Below, piece by piece: positions 46,736 to 57,179 of a stretch of DNA of 64,000 nucleotides. A program made the position numbers and the translations under genes. This DNA comes from Schistosoma haematobium (Eukaryota; Platyhelminthes; Trematoda; Strigeidida; Schistosomatidae). Under the pieces are notes generated by a model. The model searched no databases, was not told the origin of the DNA, and saw only the letters and a program-made list of their open reading frames with translations. The stretch is from positions 7,249,616-7,313,615 of the forward strand of contig NC_067196.1 of assembly GCF_000699445.3 (NCBI RefSeq), written 5' to 3'. The first letter of the stretch is position 1; the number at the start of each line of letters is the position of its first letter.

Positions 46736-47094
46736 AATTCAGATAATATTGTGAAGATTCTCTGATTTTTGAAAAGGATTTCTAGTACAAACTTACATTC
46801 ATAGAGAAGGATTTAGAATTTTAGAGTACTGGATAGCTATTTAGGCTTAATTTATCACCTAAATAGGGAATAGATGGGTACACATTTAGGACTAAACTCT
46901 AAAGTTGACTTACCTAAAATGCTAATATCAATATGACGGGATTAAAACTGCAAAATTACATTCTTTTACTCATTGTGGTTCTTGCACAACTTTACTTTCG
47001 TTTCTAACTCTATATATTGACTACTCAGAGCAATATTTGTCTTTTTGTTTCCCAGTGTGATATTTTATTCGGAACAGCATTAATTTATTTGGGT

Positions 47095-47945
47095 GTGATG
47101 TTCTATTCAAGATGGGAAATTCTTGTATTAGACGATTTGGACTTCGCAAATGACCTAGCTTTCTCATCGCATACACACGTACAAATGCTAATAAAGACAG
47201 CCAATATAGCAGCAGTCTCTGCATCAGTAGGCTTCAACATACACAAGAGGAAAACAAAGGTCCTCAAATACAACACGGAGAACACCTATCCAATCGCACT
47301 TGACGGCGAAACTCTGGAAGATGTGGGATCCTTCACATACCTGGGCAGCATCATCGATGAACAAGGAGGATCAGATGCAGACGTAAAAGCGAGGATTGGC
47401 AAAGCAAGGGCCGCATTCCTACAATTAAAGAAGATATGGAACTCAAAACAAATTTCAACCAATATCAAAGTCAGAATCTTCAATACGAACGTCAAGGCAG
47501 TTCTAGTGTACGGAGCTGAAACGTGGAGAACTACAAGAACCACCATCAAGAAGGTACAAGTATTTATAAATAGCTGTCTATGCAAGATACTCAACATCCA
47601 TTGACCGGATACCATCAGCAACAGCCTACTGTGGGAGAGAACAAACCAGCTTCCAGCTGAAGAGGAAATTAGGAAAAGACGATGGAAATGGATAAAACAT
47701 ACATTACGCAAATCATCAAACTGCATCATAAGGCAAGAGATAACTTGGAATCCTGAAAGTAGGCGGAAAAGAGGAATGCCATAGAACACATTACGTTGGA
47801 AAATGGAATCAGATGTAAAAAGGATGAATACCAACTGGAAAGAGCTAGAAAGCATTGCCCAGGAGAGGGTTGGATGGAGAGTGCTGGTAGGCATCCTATA
47901 CTCCTCTGCGAGGAGTAACAGATGTAAGTAAGTGAGTAAGTAAAT
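47095..47945 (+). mobile_element. RTE-type LINE-A reverse transcriptase fragment with 3' tail
   Basis: Contains LDDLDFANDLAFSSHTH (catalytic box FADD altered to FAND), GETLEDVGSFTYLGSIID, KARIGKARAAFLQLKKIWN and AVLVYGAETWRTTRTT. Stops follow at 47602 and again near the end; [17 protein letters not shown] is read through the first stop. The 3' end is a (TAAG)n-like tail at 47922-47943. A 5'-truncated, inactive retrotransposon. Clade (RTE/SR2-like) is tentative. Confidence 0.8.
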
Positions 47946-47984
47946 TAATCTAAACTATATTCAGAATGACAGACAGCGTGTAAT

Positions 47985-48213
47985 TGTATAACTCTGGGTA
48001 TTTTTTTCATAAATGTGGTCTTATTCTAATTAATAATGAAAAAGGATGTACAGTCAATATATAAATGAGTGTGTTTTCTACTAGAGTCGTCATCTTGTCT
48101 TAGGTTCCAATAAATCTCCACTTGTAGCAGTCTTTGTGTTCATATTTCGCGTCATGAGAATCATAATGCTCCCTCGTTTTACAAGTACAAGTAATAAGTG
48201 ATTCCGACTTAAC
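47985..48213 (+). repeat. LTR-like repeat F, copy 2 (about 229 bases)
   Basis: Begins TGTATAACTCTGG and ends GACTTAACA; inside ccaataaatctccacttgta. It is followed by acaattggcgacac, which could be a primer-binding-site remnant. Confidence 0.5.
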
Positions 48214-48429
48214 AGTTAGTGACGACCATATATAACAATTGGCGACACAATCATAACAATTGACGACTATTCTTAATAAATATGAAGTTAAATTGACTTT
48301 AATTGTTACATCAGATAACACATGTGTAAACTGTGTTAAAATTATGTTCATTATTAATTCAGTTTTATGAAATTAACCAATTCTCGGATTAAGTTATTTA
48401 TTCATAAAATAACAAAATAAACTGCAATT

Positions 48430-48845
48430 TTCAAAGACAATAGACTGATCAATTGCAGTCCATAACATCAATGGGTAAATTCAAGTAAAAAAATACAAAG
48501 TGGATTTAAACTTCACCCCATTTCACAAGCAAGTGGCTATCAGGACTCAGTAGCTAAATGGATAAAGCGATGACGTTTGAAGCGAACGCTACTGGGTTCG
48601 AATCCCAGAGTGAATATCAACTCTGAGATGCAAGTACATCCAACTGATGAGTTCCAGATAGGACGAAACGCGCGTCAAACTGGATTCCACTGCTGACCAC
48701 TATCCATCTTTGCTTAAGAAGCTTGTGACTTAAGGTTATCTCGAGATGATACGTACAGTATGCACATATACCAATATGTAACTGATCAATAGCAGATCTC
48801 AACATCAGTGGGAAGATTCAAGTAAACAATACCAAGTGAACTGAA
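48430..48845 (+). repeat. SINE-A (Sm-alpha type), more than one unit
   Basis: Begins in the 3' module of one unit, passes through a full unit with head GGACTCAGTAGCTAAATGG and B box GGGTTCGAATCCC, and ends in a second copy of the same 3' module about 340 bases on. Best preserved SINE-A here. Confidence 0.85.
48638..48685 (+). ncRNA. Hammerhead ribozyme motif, SINE-A
   Basis: Core CTGATGAG and CGAAA are intact, stem II GTTC/GGAC pairs, and GTC is present. Three extra A separate GTC from stem I 3' (CTGGAT), which should weaken folding. Otherwise it matches the known Sm-alpha hammerhead layout. Confidence 0.7.
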
Positions 48846-49084
48846 AAATTTAGGTTAATAATATATATGATGTTTATTTTTAGTATGCCTGAACTTAAAT
48901 ACTAAGGTCAAGTGAATGACATAGGTTATTTTACTAAATCTAAAGAAAAGAAAATACACCTTCTGAATGATTCATTTCTAGGGTCAATATATTTCTATAA
49001 AGGTTCACCCATTGAAATTATATTACTAGTTTTATAGAATAGGATAGATTAGAAGATAATATCTACGTTTTTTTTGTTTACTCT

Positions 49085-49166
49085 GTAGAATTGACATACA
49101 TTAAGTCACGTAACGTCGTCAGAATTACAATTTCTTTTTACTCATTGGGATATACCAACAAATATA
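49085..49166 (+). repeat. Penelope-type hammerhead repeat, fragment
   Basis: GAATTGACATACATTAAGTC, then ACGTAACGTCGTC, then attacaatttc and ctcattgggatata as at 38.8 and 24.7 kb. GAAA reads GTAA. Confidence 0.5.
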
Positions 49167-49179
49167 TATTTGAGGGGGT

Positions 49180-49560
49180 TTTTGTGGATATTATTGTAAT
49201 TACAATAGTTTAGATCATGAGTTAATTGGAGCTAGACAACCGTGTAAAACCTGGAGGCACTGGACGGTCGTTTCGTCCTAGTATGGGACTCCTCGGAAGT
49301 GAACACCCACGATCCCACACATGGGGTTCAAACCCAGCACCCTCGGTCTCGCATGCGAATACCTAACCTCGAAACCATTGACCCGTCATCCTACGGTGTT
49401 AATTAAAAACCTGGATGCGCACTACTGAGGAGTCGCATACTAGAATGGAAATGCCTTCCAGTGCTTTCAGGTTTTCAATGGTGGTCTAACATTGATCGAT
49501 TTATGATCTCAATCAAAAACTTAACAATCTCCACAACCCCATACTGAAAAGTGTTTTTTT
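49180..49560. repeat. SINE-B head-to-head pair
   Basis: Minus copy 49180-49395 (core CCGAGGAG) and plus copy 49405-49560 lacking its head. Outer ends are inverted 3' phrases ending near aatctccac. Confidence 0.75.
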
Positions 49561-49851
49561 TTCTTAATTAATGGAATGAAATAAAACTTCTTAATATCTA
49601 TTTGGAGGATTTTAATCAGAACGAATAAACTTGAACAAGTAGACAAATGAGTTTTTTAAGGATTTATGAGGTTACAAAAGAATAGTATAACGTTTTACCT
49701 ATGCAAATCCTGACCGATTCTATAATTAACTCGAATTGTAATGATTTGGGATATTTTTTCATAACCTACACTTTTATGTTTGAGGTTAAATGACCTAAAC
49801 CAGTCAAGTTGTCAGAATTATCAGTATTGGGTCACGGAGATTATTAGGTTT

Positions 49852-50110
49852 TTGATTGAGATCATGAACCGATTGATGTTAGACCACTATTGAAATCCTG
49901 GAAACACAGTAACGGCCGTTTAGTCATTGGATGCCGGCTCATTGGTCTGCAGGTTAAACGTTCGCGCGCGAGACTGAATGCCCTCGGTTCGAATCTCGCA
50001 GGCAGAGTCGTGGATGTGCACTGCTGAGGAGTCCTGCAATGAGACTAAATGGCCGTACAGTGCTCGCAGGTTTTTATTGTGGTCTAACATCAATCGGTTC
50101 ATGATCTCTG
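49852..50110. repeat. SINE-B copy with inverted 3' arm
   Basis: A 73-base minus arm (49852-49924) precedes a plus copy (49926-50110). Both arms share variants (agaccactattgaa against ttattgtggtcta, and gactaaa). Plus core CTGAGGAG is kept, but the GAAA and GTC parts are altered. Confidence 0.75.
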
Positions 50111-50460
50111 TTAGTTATGTCCATAACTAACCAATCAAATCGTTGTTTAAGCAACCACCACGTTGAGCTGGCCTGATGTGTCTGTAAACTATCCCTGTCG
50201 CATGTGACCTACCAATTGAAAGACATTATTATCCTATTATATTAAAGTGACTCGTAATTTTACTCATTTCAATAAGATACGTAATACTGGTTGGTACGTT
50301 TGTGTGTTTCACTTAATAACTGTAATTTCCTTAATTATTGTACTAATCTAGTTGTTTTTACGTTCAGAAACAAATAAAGTTTAAAGCTAAGTTGTCCTTG
50401 TTCTGACTATGGCTTTGACCTAGACTCTGTGCTCGCCAGTATCGCGTTTACGGTTCTAGT
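50107..50460 (+). repeat. Possible LTR or solo LTR
   Basis: Starts TGTTAGTTATGTCC right where SINE-B is cut off, has AATAAAG near 50380, and reaches moderately GC-rich sequence at 50400-50455. The far border is not clear and there is no second copy in the window. Confidence 0.3.
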
Positions 50461-50730
50461 AATATATCTGTAGGAAAAATTAAATTCTACATCTCAATCA
50501 TAAATGTCAAGATCATTGTTTGCACATATGAAAATCAAATTATTTATTAACGATAAAACTAAACAAATCCTATTGAGTTTCGTTTCATTCAGTTATATTG
50601 ATTACGAAGGCGGAGAATAATTGTTTCGAATAAATTATATTTTTTAGTGTGTTTCTATTAGCAGAATAGTATGCTGTAAAAAGGAGAAAAGAGTATTTCA
50701 TCAAAGTCCAGACTAATAAAATATGGTAGA

Positions 50731-50850
50731 GAAGATTTGTAACTCAGGTGGATGATTTTGATGGAGTTCTATTCTCTTAGCTGCATGGTTTAGTCGTTGT
50801 GTTTTCATCCTTACTCTAGACGACATCATCAGCAGCAAAACTGCAGGGAG
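50731..50850 (-). repeat. Dispersed repeat G
   Basis: Second copy of the repeat at 3223-3380; on minus CTGATGATGTCGTCTAGAG and GATGAAAAC. Type undetermined. Confidence 0.5.
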
Positions 50851-50914
50851 ATACAATCAAAATAGGTAAGTAACTAATGATAGATTTAAGGTCTACAGGG
50901 TGCACGGTGGCGCA

Positions 50915-51145
50915 ACTTCGTGGATTAGTTGAAGTTAGACATTAACACCGTTGGATGCCGGCTCAGTAGTCTAGTGGTTAAGTGCTCGCGCGCGAAGCCA
51001 GTAGGTCCTGGGTTCGAACCCCGCGTGGTGCGGGATCGTGGATGCGCACTGCTGAGGAGTCCCATAATACGACGAAACGGTCGTCCAGTGCTTCCAGGTT
51101 TTCCATGGTGGTCTAGCTTCAATCGACTCATGATTTCAACCTATT
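50915..51145 (+). repeat. SINE-B copy, best preserved
   Basis: Head ggatgccggctcagtagtc, B box GGGTTCGAACCCC, ribozyme (51046-51091) and 3' end catgatttcaacctat. It is probably the youngest SINE-B copy in the window. Confidence 0.9.
51046..51091 (+). ncRNA. Hammerhead ribozyme motif, SINE-B
   Basis: Stem I GCACTG/CAGTGC is perfect, core CTGAGGAG and CGAAA are intact, stem III ACGGTCGT, GTC. Stem II TCC/CGA has one mismatch. It follows the B box by about 35 bases. Confidence 0.75.
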
Positions 51146-53483
51146 TCACAGTTATTTGTTTAATAATAAGTTTGAAAAGTCTCATTGTCAGAATCGGTAA
51201 GGTAAATTCAAAACAAAGAATGAATTCTAGGCGCTGTGTATTCATTTGCATGTTTAGTTATATGAAGACAAACTAATGAAAGACATCATATTGAGAAAAC
51301 AATTTCGCAAATAATCAAGATAATGTGGTCAGAAAGCCTGAAATGAAAACAATTACAAAGTACTTTGGTAAAATGTGAAAAGCATACATTAATTACTTCA
51401 TTTGCCAATCTTCTATCAATTGCCCTTTACATTCTTCACGATTCTTTAAATTCTCAATCTTTTTTCTATTTTTCTTTCTGTTTCCTTCAGTGCAATTTTC
51501 TTAAACTTCTTTCAACAGGCATTCCACTTCTGATCAGTGTTACATACTACTTATGTCGACAGGCATAAGTAGCATACATTATTACTGTTACTGTTTGATA
51601 ATTGTTGGTTAATCAATTATTCGAATATTTAACAACATTTAATACAAGAAATAGAAGATTCTGTTGATAGAAGAGGATATATGACTTTGTGTGACTAAAT
51701 CTGATTTATGACTGGCTCCTAAACACACGATCGCTAAAACTGGATATACAACCGTCAATAACAAACCAAGTTATTAGCATGAACCAAATGTAATATGAAT
51801 GCGCCACTCAATGGCAACTTCATGCAATCAAATGGGCTATTTTGATTTTAATATACGTCTCTCTCTAGACGTTTTAGGCAGGTTTCTTCCAGGGTTAGGC
51901 ATTGCGGCCCTATGGTTGGAGTTGTAGTGGCATTGGACCATAACCACACAATCCTCAAAGCTGAATACGAGATTACTCAGAAAATAGACATTCAATATTT
52001 AACGCGGAGAAATACCTAACGATGGAGAAGGCGCGAACAAGGAATTGAATGAGTTGGGGTTGGTCGAATGGCATGGCTCGGCCATGCAGGCGTGGTCCCT
52101 GCTGAATATTACCTTATATCTTTTAGTCATATTAAATATATTGTTCTTTCTCTAGCCTAACCTTGTTCTTCATCATGTATTGGTAGTTGTTACGATACAG
52201 TGAGTTGGTGTAGTCGGTGATGTGACTTCCACGTAAGATCTTATAGATTAGGCAGTTATATCATGGCAAATCTACAATTTTAGGATTAGGTCTATTATTC
52301 GAGCAGTACTAATATCATAGTAGACCATAGTTTTACAGATTCATGCTTTCGGTAAATGAATGACAATTTCCTACAGAATCCCATCGACACTCCTGGCTCA
52401 AGAAAGTGTGGTCTTGCAAGCAAAGAACAAAAACCGAGATCGGTCTTCATCGCTCCAAAATTTTATGTCTAGTTGCATCTAATAAAAGCTGGTACATAAG
52501 CTTTACAGTCTCCGAAGCATATGTGATTAACTAATCACATCGGCCACTCCTTAAAGGTGTTCAGGTCTCCGACGGGAAAATGCAAAAATGTAAAGCTAGT
52601 TGAATTCTGTACATATTTATACCCAACAGTATCCCTTTGAAGAATAATCTCTTTGATTTTGCAGTAGTAGTTGTTGTTGTTGTGTACTTCCTTTATTGTT
52701 TAGACAGCGCGTGATTGCGTTTGGTTGGTATGTTTCTCTTTTTTGCCTGGAACAGAATGTTTCACGGTCCTTCGTATCTTGACTCTTGGTTTCGCACTGT
52801 TTACATCAAATGGGTCAGTAATGTTGATATCATTTATCCATATAAAGTAATGCTGTAAATTTGACTCTATGTTTTCATTCAGTGTTGAAACACCATCCAC
52901 ACTCCATTGGTACAACGTTAGTAAGAGAAGGTTATTATGAGACGTATGTATTGGTCTTTCTGGATGGTCTGGCAAATTACGATGACTTCGCTTTCAAATG
53001 TATCGTCAAAACAACTCAAAACAGACATATAATCTAAGCTATTTTTTATTAAAAGATATTAAGCTATCTTACCTTCCTACGATCTGAAATATCGGGAGTA
53101 CTTTTTGAACTATTTAACACTGGAAGTCGTTTAGTGTCCAGTAATGGCAATTTTTCAAAGTTTTCAATAGCTTCAATTGGTTTTGCTTAGAGTGCAAGAA
53201 TGTAATCCACTGTCTTTTACTCCAAAAATATGGGGTTTTTAAAGAATATCAAAGGACAAGGGCAGTGATGAGATCATGAAGTTGAGGAAATCTCATCTAA
53301 TTCCTGTAAAGTACTTTTTCAAATATTCATTCACTTGCATAAAATCGGATATACGACTGATTTACATTTCTTCCAAAACGTTTTTCGACGGCATGTGTAT
53401 CGTTTCTTCAATGATATATGATCCAAAACATTCATTCTCATTCTTTTTTTATTTAGTCGACATTTTTTGACAACCAGTAAGTT
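51146..53483. other. Intergenic, mostly unrecognised
   Basis: No repeat family recognised from 51300 to 52690 apart from a short palindromic phrase near 51545-51570 also seen at 45194-45220. The minus-strand open stretch at 52700-52993 is listed separately. The gypsy element starts abruptly at 53484. Confidence 0.4.
52700..52993 (-). CDS. Unrecognised open stretch, possible terminal exon
   Basis: The minus strand is open for about 97 codons between a TGA and the TAA at 52702-52700. It has a varied composition (LLLLTLYQWSVDGVST, ESNLQHYFIWINDINITDP) and a basic C-terminus. An AATAAA signal (minus, 52697-52692) sits three bases after the stop. No start codon or clear family; the only candidate acceptor has a weak pyrimidine tract. 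It may be the last exon of a minus-strand gene or chance. Function unknown. Confidence 0.3.
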   Translation of the reverse strand, partial: KRSHRNLPDHPERPIHTSHNNLLLLTLYQWSVDGVSTLNENIESNLQHYFIWINDINITDPFDVNSAKPRVKIRRTVKHSVPGKKEKHTNQTQSRAV

Positions 53484-54392
53484 ATGGAAGTGACTATCTT
53501 TTCGAAGATCGATCTGGTACGAGCATATCACCAGATCCCAGTCGCTCTTGAATATATCGAAAAAACTGCTATCACGACTCCTTTCGGTTCGTCTGAGTTC
53601 CTACGTATGCCTTTTGGATTACGGAATGCTGCTCAAACGTTTCAAAGGTTTATCGATAGCATTGTACGAGACCTAGATTTTGTTCACGCCCATATTGATG
53701 ACCTGCTAATCGCATCATCAAACGTAGATGAACATTATCAACATCTCACACTATTATTCCAACGCCTTTCGGATAATGGAATGGTAGTCAACCAAGACAA
53801 GTGTGAATTGGGCAAGTCGAAAATAAAGTTTCTGGGTCACATCATTAAACAAGAGAGTATTCTGCCTTTCGAGGACAAAGTAAGAGCAATAATAAAGTAC
53901 GAAGTGCCGTCCTCACTCAAGGAACTGGAGGCATTTCTCGGTTTGGTTAACTTCTACCGTCGTTTCATTCCACACGCGGCAGAACGGTTACGACCACTAA
54001 CCGACCTACTTCGCGGTAATCCACGCAAGTTGGAAATGAACGATGCCGCACGTACTGCATTTTCAGGGACCAAAACGGCTCCGGCACAAGTCACACTTCT
54101 TGCTCATCCCGACCCATCAGCCACGCTTAGTATAGCGGTTGATGCATCTGATTTTGCTATAAAAGCCGTTATGCAGCAGAACATCTCCAGTAGTTGGCAA
54201 CCCCTCGAGTTTTTCTCACGACGCCTTACTCCCACAGAGACGAGATATAGCGCTTTTGGTCGTGAACTGCTAGCAGCTTACTGCACCATCAAACATTTTC
54301 GGCACGCAGTAGAAGAACGTCAATTTATCTCATTCACCGACCATAAGCCCTTAGCGTATGCTTTGCGTACCAAGTCTGACCGCTACTCGCCA
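53484..54392 (+). pseudogene. Gypsy-type pol: reverse transcriptase and RNase H, truncated
   Basis: 303 codons. The reverse transcriptase begins at its A motif ([15 protein letters not shown]) and has [16 protein letters not shown], the catalytic IDDL (residues 71-74) and FLGHIIKQ; RNase H follows with [24 protein letters not shown] and [11 protein letters not shown]. Gag, protease and the N-terminal part of the reverse transcriptase are missing. The frame ends at TGA (54393-54395) inside a region continued in the same frame by YRHLDYISQFTTDL, so this is a point nonsense mutation. Ty3/gypsy lineage; the exact family is not assigned. Confidence 0.85.
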
Positions 54393-54395
54393 TGA

Positions 54396-55290
54396 GAGTA
54401 CAGACATTTGGACTATATCTCTCAGTTCACGACAGACCTTCGTCATATCAAAGGCGAGTCGAACTGTGTTGCCGATGCTCTATCACGTATCCAAGTAAAT
54501 GCAGTTACCTTGCCGGTGCTCGATCTTCCTGCTATGGCCGCCGCCCAAGCAAACGATCCCTGTTGTACAAAAGCACCACGATCTACGTCCCTTTAGTGCC
54601 AGGAAGTACCACTAGCTACGAGTTCAGGTACTATCCTATGTGATACTTCTACCATTCTTCCCCGACCCATCATGCCCTCTGCTTACCTCCGTCTCGTCTT
54701 CGATGCTCTACATGGATTGTCTCATCCAGTTATCGCAGCCACATTACGCCTCATCGATGCACGATACGTCTGGCCGTTCATGAATAAAGATGTTCGTATG
54801 TGGGCGAAGTAATGCTTACAATGTTAACAATCAAAAGTGCACGGGCACGTAGCTGCCTCTATTGGCACATTTGCCACGGCTGATGCTCGCTTCGATCACG
54901 TTCATATAGACATTGTGGGACTATTACCGCCATCGCATGGTTATGGTCACATACTCACGTGCATCGACTGTTTTACAAGATGGCCCGAAGCTATTCCCAT
55001 CACATCTATCACGGCGGAGACAGTTGCTCACCGCTTCGTAGAACGATGGATAGCACTATACAGTTGACCTTCGACTGTCACGACTGACAGAGGACAACAA
55101 TTCGAGTCCGCACTATTCTCCTCACCTATCGGCTGCTTGGTACGGAACGCATACGCATTACCGTCTACCACCTAGCTTCAAATGGTTAGGTTGAACGGTT
55201 TCATTGCCAACTTAAAAGTGCTCTACGAGCACACGAAAACGACAATTGGTAAGAAACCTTACCGCTCGTCCTCTTAGGCATCAGAACGAG
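54396..55290 (+). pseudogene. Gypsy-type pol: RNase H end and integrase, broken
   Basis: Same frame as the upstream part. Reads IKGESNCVADALSRIQV, then the integrase zinc finger (LHGLSHPVIA ... CLQC), then the core: HIDIVGLL, CIDCFTRWPEAIP, TTDRGQQFES. Stops TAA (54810-54812 and 54825-54827) and TGA (55065-55067) interrupt it, and a frameshift after about 55120 precedes VERFHCQLKSALRAHEN, which holds the third acidic residue. Confidence 0.8.
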
Positions 55291-55291
55291 C

Positions 55292-55960
55292 TTGAAGGCA
55301 GATATCCAATGTTCCGCCGCTGTACTTGTATACGACACGTCATTGCGTCTGCCTGGAGAATTCTTCATACCACGGAGCAGATATGATTTCGGTAAACCAG
55401 ACTACGTCCAACGACTGTCTGCATATATACGAACGCTGCCTCCGGTGTCAACCCGTATACAAAATCGACAGGTCGCTCTCCCTCGAGAGTTATCTACCTG
55501 TTCACATGTTTTCATACGAGTATATTCGGTACGCAAACCATTGCAACAGCCTTATGAATGCCTTTTTCACGTGATCTCTTGTCACGAAAAGACTCTCAAG
55601 GATGATCGACATGGCCGCGTCGAGACCGTCAGCATTGATCGTCTTAAACCAGCACACGTCGATGACAGTGCCCTATCTGATAACCTGAGGCTCAATGCCA
55701 GACCTATCAAACCTACTAGCGGGATCCTTAAATCTTCTTCAGATCTCGCGCTAGATACATCTGGGACCTCATTCCCACGTCCCGGTCAACAGCACGCATC
55801 ATCTGCACCATCTACAGACGAGACGACAGTCTTACGTCCAGATCAGCAGACCACGCCGCCCTTGACTTCGGATGAGATTGCAGGCTCGCGCGATACGAAC
55901 GAGACTGCCGTCTCACGTTCCGGTCGCCGAGTACGGTTGCCCGTACGCTTCCGCGACTAG
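55292..55960 (+). pseudogene. Gypsy-type pol: integrase C-terminal part
   Basis: 222 codons open in another frame from the core. Contains LRLPGEFF, DYVQRLSAYIRTLPPVS, RVETVSIDRLKPAH and a Pro/Ser/Thr-rich tail ending in SRSGRRVRLPVRFRD, a common end of gypsy polyproteins. The open length suggests relatively recent decay. Confidence 0.8.
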
Positions 55961-56517
55961 CCGCACAATCAACAACCGATACGGTGCAGGATTATTCCCA
56001 TACTAGATGCGTGCTACAATTTTCCTCTTTTTATTTTTTTTGTATCCTGAGCCCACGCCTCCGACCGTTCCCGTTTGGTACAGTCGACTTCAGTCAACTT
56101 TGGCGAACGCTGTACTGGCCACACACGCTCTTGTCAACGCACTCGGTCGATACTTTGGTTCCGAATGTTTAGTATACGCTTGGTCTCGAACTTGATTGTT
56201 ATGGTCGCTTCTGTTTCCTCGGCTCAACGTGTTTTCGTCCTACGTATGCAGCGTTTTCTGGTCCTCATCCCTACGAACTCAATATTCAGATTTTGGATAT
56301 AAATCCCTCTGGTGTGGTACGCCAACTCGAGCAACAAATACAGCACTCTTATCCTGGTACCGTTCTCCGCAAATGACCTTCGTTGGCAACTCGACGATCA
56401 ATGATCGATTTCCTGTTCCGCCAATTTTTCAGTCCTACAATCGATCGTCAGCCGGCTAGTCCCACGATTTAAACCGCTACTTATCGAAGGCGTAAACCCT
56501 TTCTAGCGGAGGGATCC

Positions 56518-56838
56518 TGTAGTGACTTACTTTTATCACGAGAACGCGATTGGTTTAATGACAACAACTATTATTATTATAACCAATTGTACCTGTGCTT
56601 GTTTTAATGTGCTTTCGTTCAACTGTGCTAATGACAGACATATTGTACGGACATTACTCTCCATAACTTTTTCCGCGGATTGTGACCTCGTACGTTCGTA
56701 CTCTTGTCCGCTCATTCCACTTGTACTTCTTTTGGCACGATCTTAGTATTCGTTTGATACCACCAGATCGTCAACCAAATAAATCTGGTTACATTTAGTC
56801 TTCGCCTTCTGATTTGTTTGGCACTCGTTTCCTTGTAG
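56518..56838 (+). repeat. Probable 3' LTR of the gypsy element
   Basis: A purine run (GCGGAGGGA, 56507-56514) precedes TGTAGTGACTTAC, as expected for a polypurine tract and LTR start. AATAAA is at 56779-56784. The end is unclear, near TTGTAG before tggtgttcgaag. No matching 5' LTR is in the window. Confidence 0.5.
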
Positions 56839-56883
56839 TGGTGTTCGAAGTCAATCGCGACTCGACTCCATGCTATAACTTCC

Positions 56884-57174
56884 TCAGAGTTCTTTGTGTG
56901 AAAAATCGACAATTTTAATCGACTCAGTTCCAGCATCATTGACCAATTCACGAAATTTTACTTCCCCAAATTTGACTTCATTTTGCATAAACAGGTCTCC
57001 GCCTTGATAATCAACCACTATCAGATAAACTCGCGTTGGGTTTCCGTCATTCTCATCGAAAAGTCGAGGACGCAGATGAACAGTATAATCTGGATTGGTC
57101 AGTGACTTTATGGAGAAATCGCATGAAATATCGCAATTCAACAGCTCTGCGCTTTTATTACTGCTAAGACTACA
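56884..57174 (-). CDS. Unrecognised open stretch, possible internal exon
   Basis: Minus strand, open from about 57174 to TGA at 56886-56884. It encodes CDISCDFSIKSLTNPDYTV, RPRLFDENDGNPTRVYLIV and KFGEVKFRELVNDAG, with balanced composition rather than low complexity. It begins just beyond the gypsy LTR. Possible acceptors are at about 57148 or 57163; the donor is unclear. No family recognised. Confidence 0.3.
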   Translation of the reverse strand, partial: CSLSSNKSAELLNCDISCDFSIKSLTNPDYTVHLRPRLFDENDGNPTRVYLIVVDYQGGDLFMQNEVKFGEVKFRELVNDAGTESIKIVDFSHKEL

Positions 57175-57179
57175 TCGAT

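Larger units (their letters stand above)
41361..47094. other. Gene-free repeat cluster downstream of RMI2
   Basis: It holds SINE-B copies and foldbacks (41482-41690, 42188-42352, 42525-42750, 45608-46045), the twin-primed LINE (43121-43956) and a rearranged SINE-A (46503-46735). Nothing recognised in 41765-42185, 42750-43100, 43960-45600 (AT-rich, with a 12-G run at 44635-44646) and 46740-47094. Confidence 0.5.

Noticed and set aside
47286..47894. 202-codon open frame on the minus strand
   Set aside because: It is the antisense shadow of the reverse transcriptase fragment on plus, which has recognisable motifs.
50950..51025. tRNA gene (A and B boxes present)
   Set aside because: The sequence continues into the SINE-B body, lacks a cloverleaf acceptor stem, and recurs with the same downstream ribozyme. 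It is a SINE head, as are the similar hits in families A and C.
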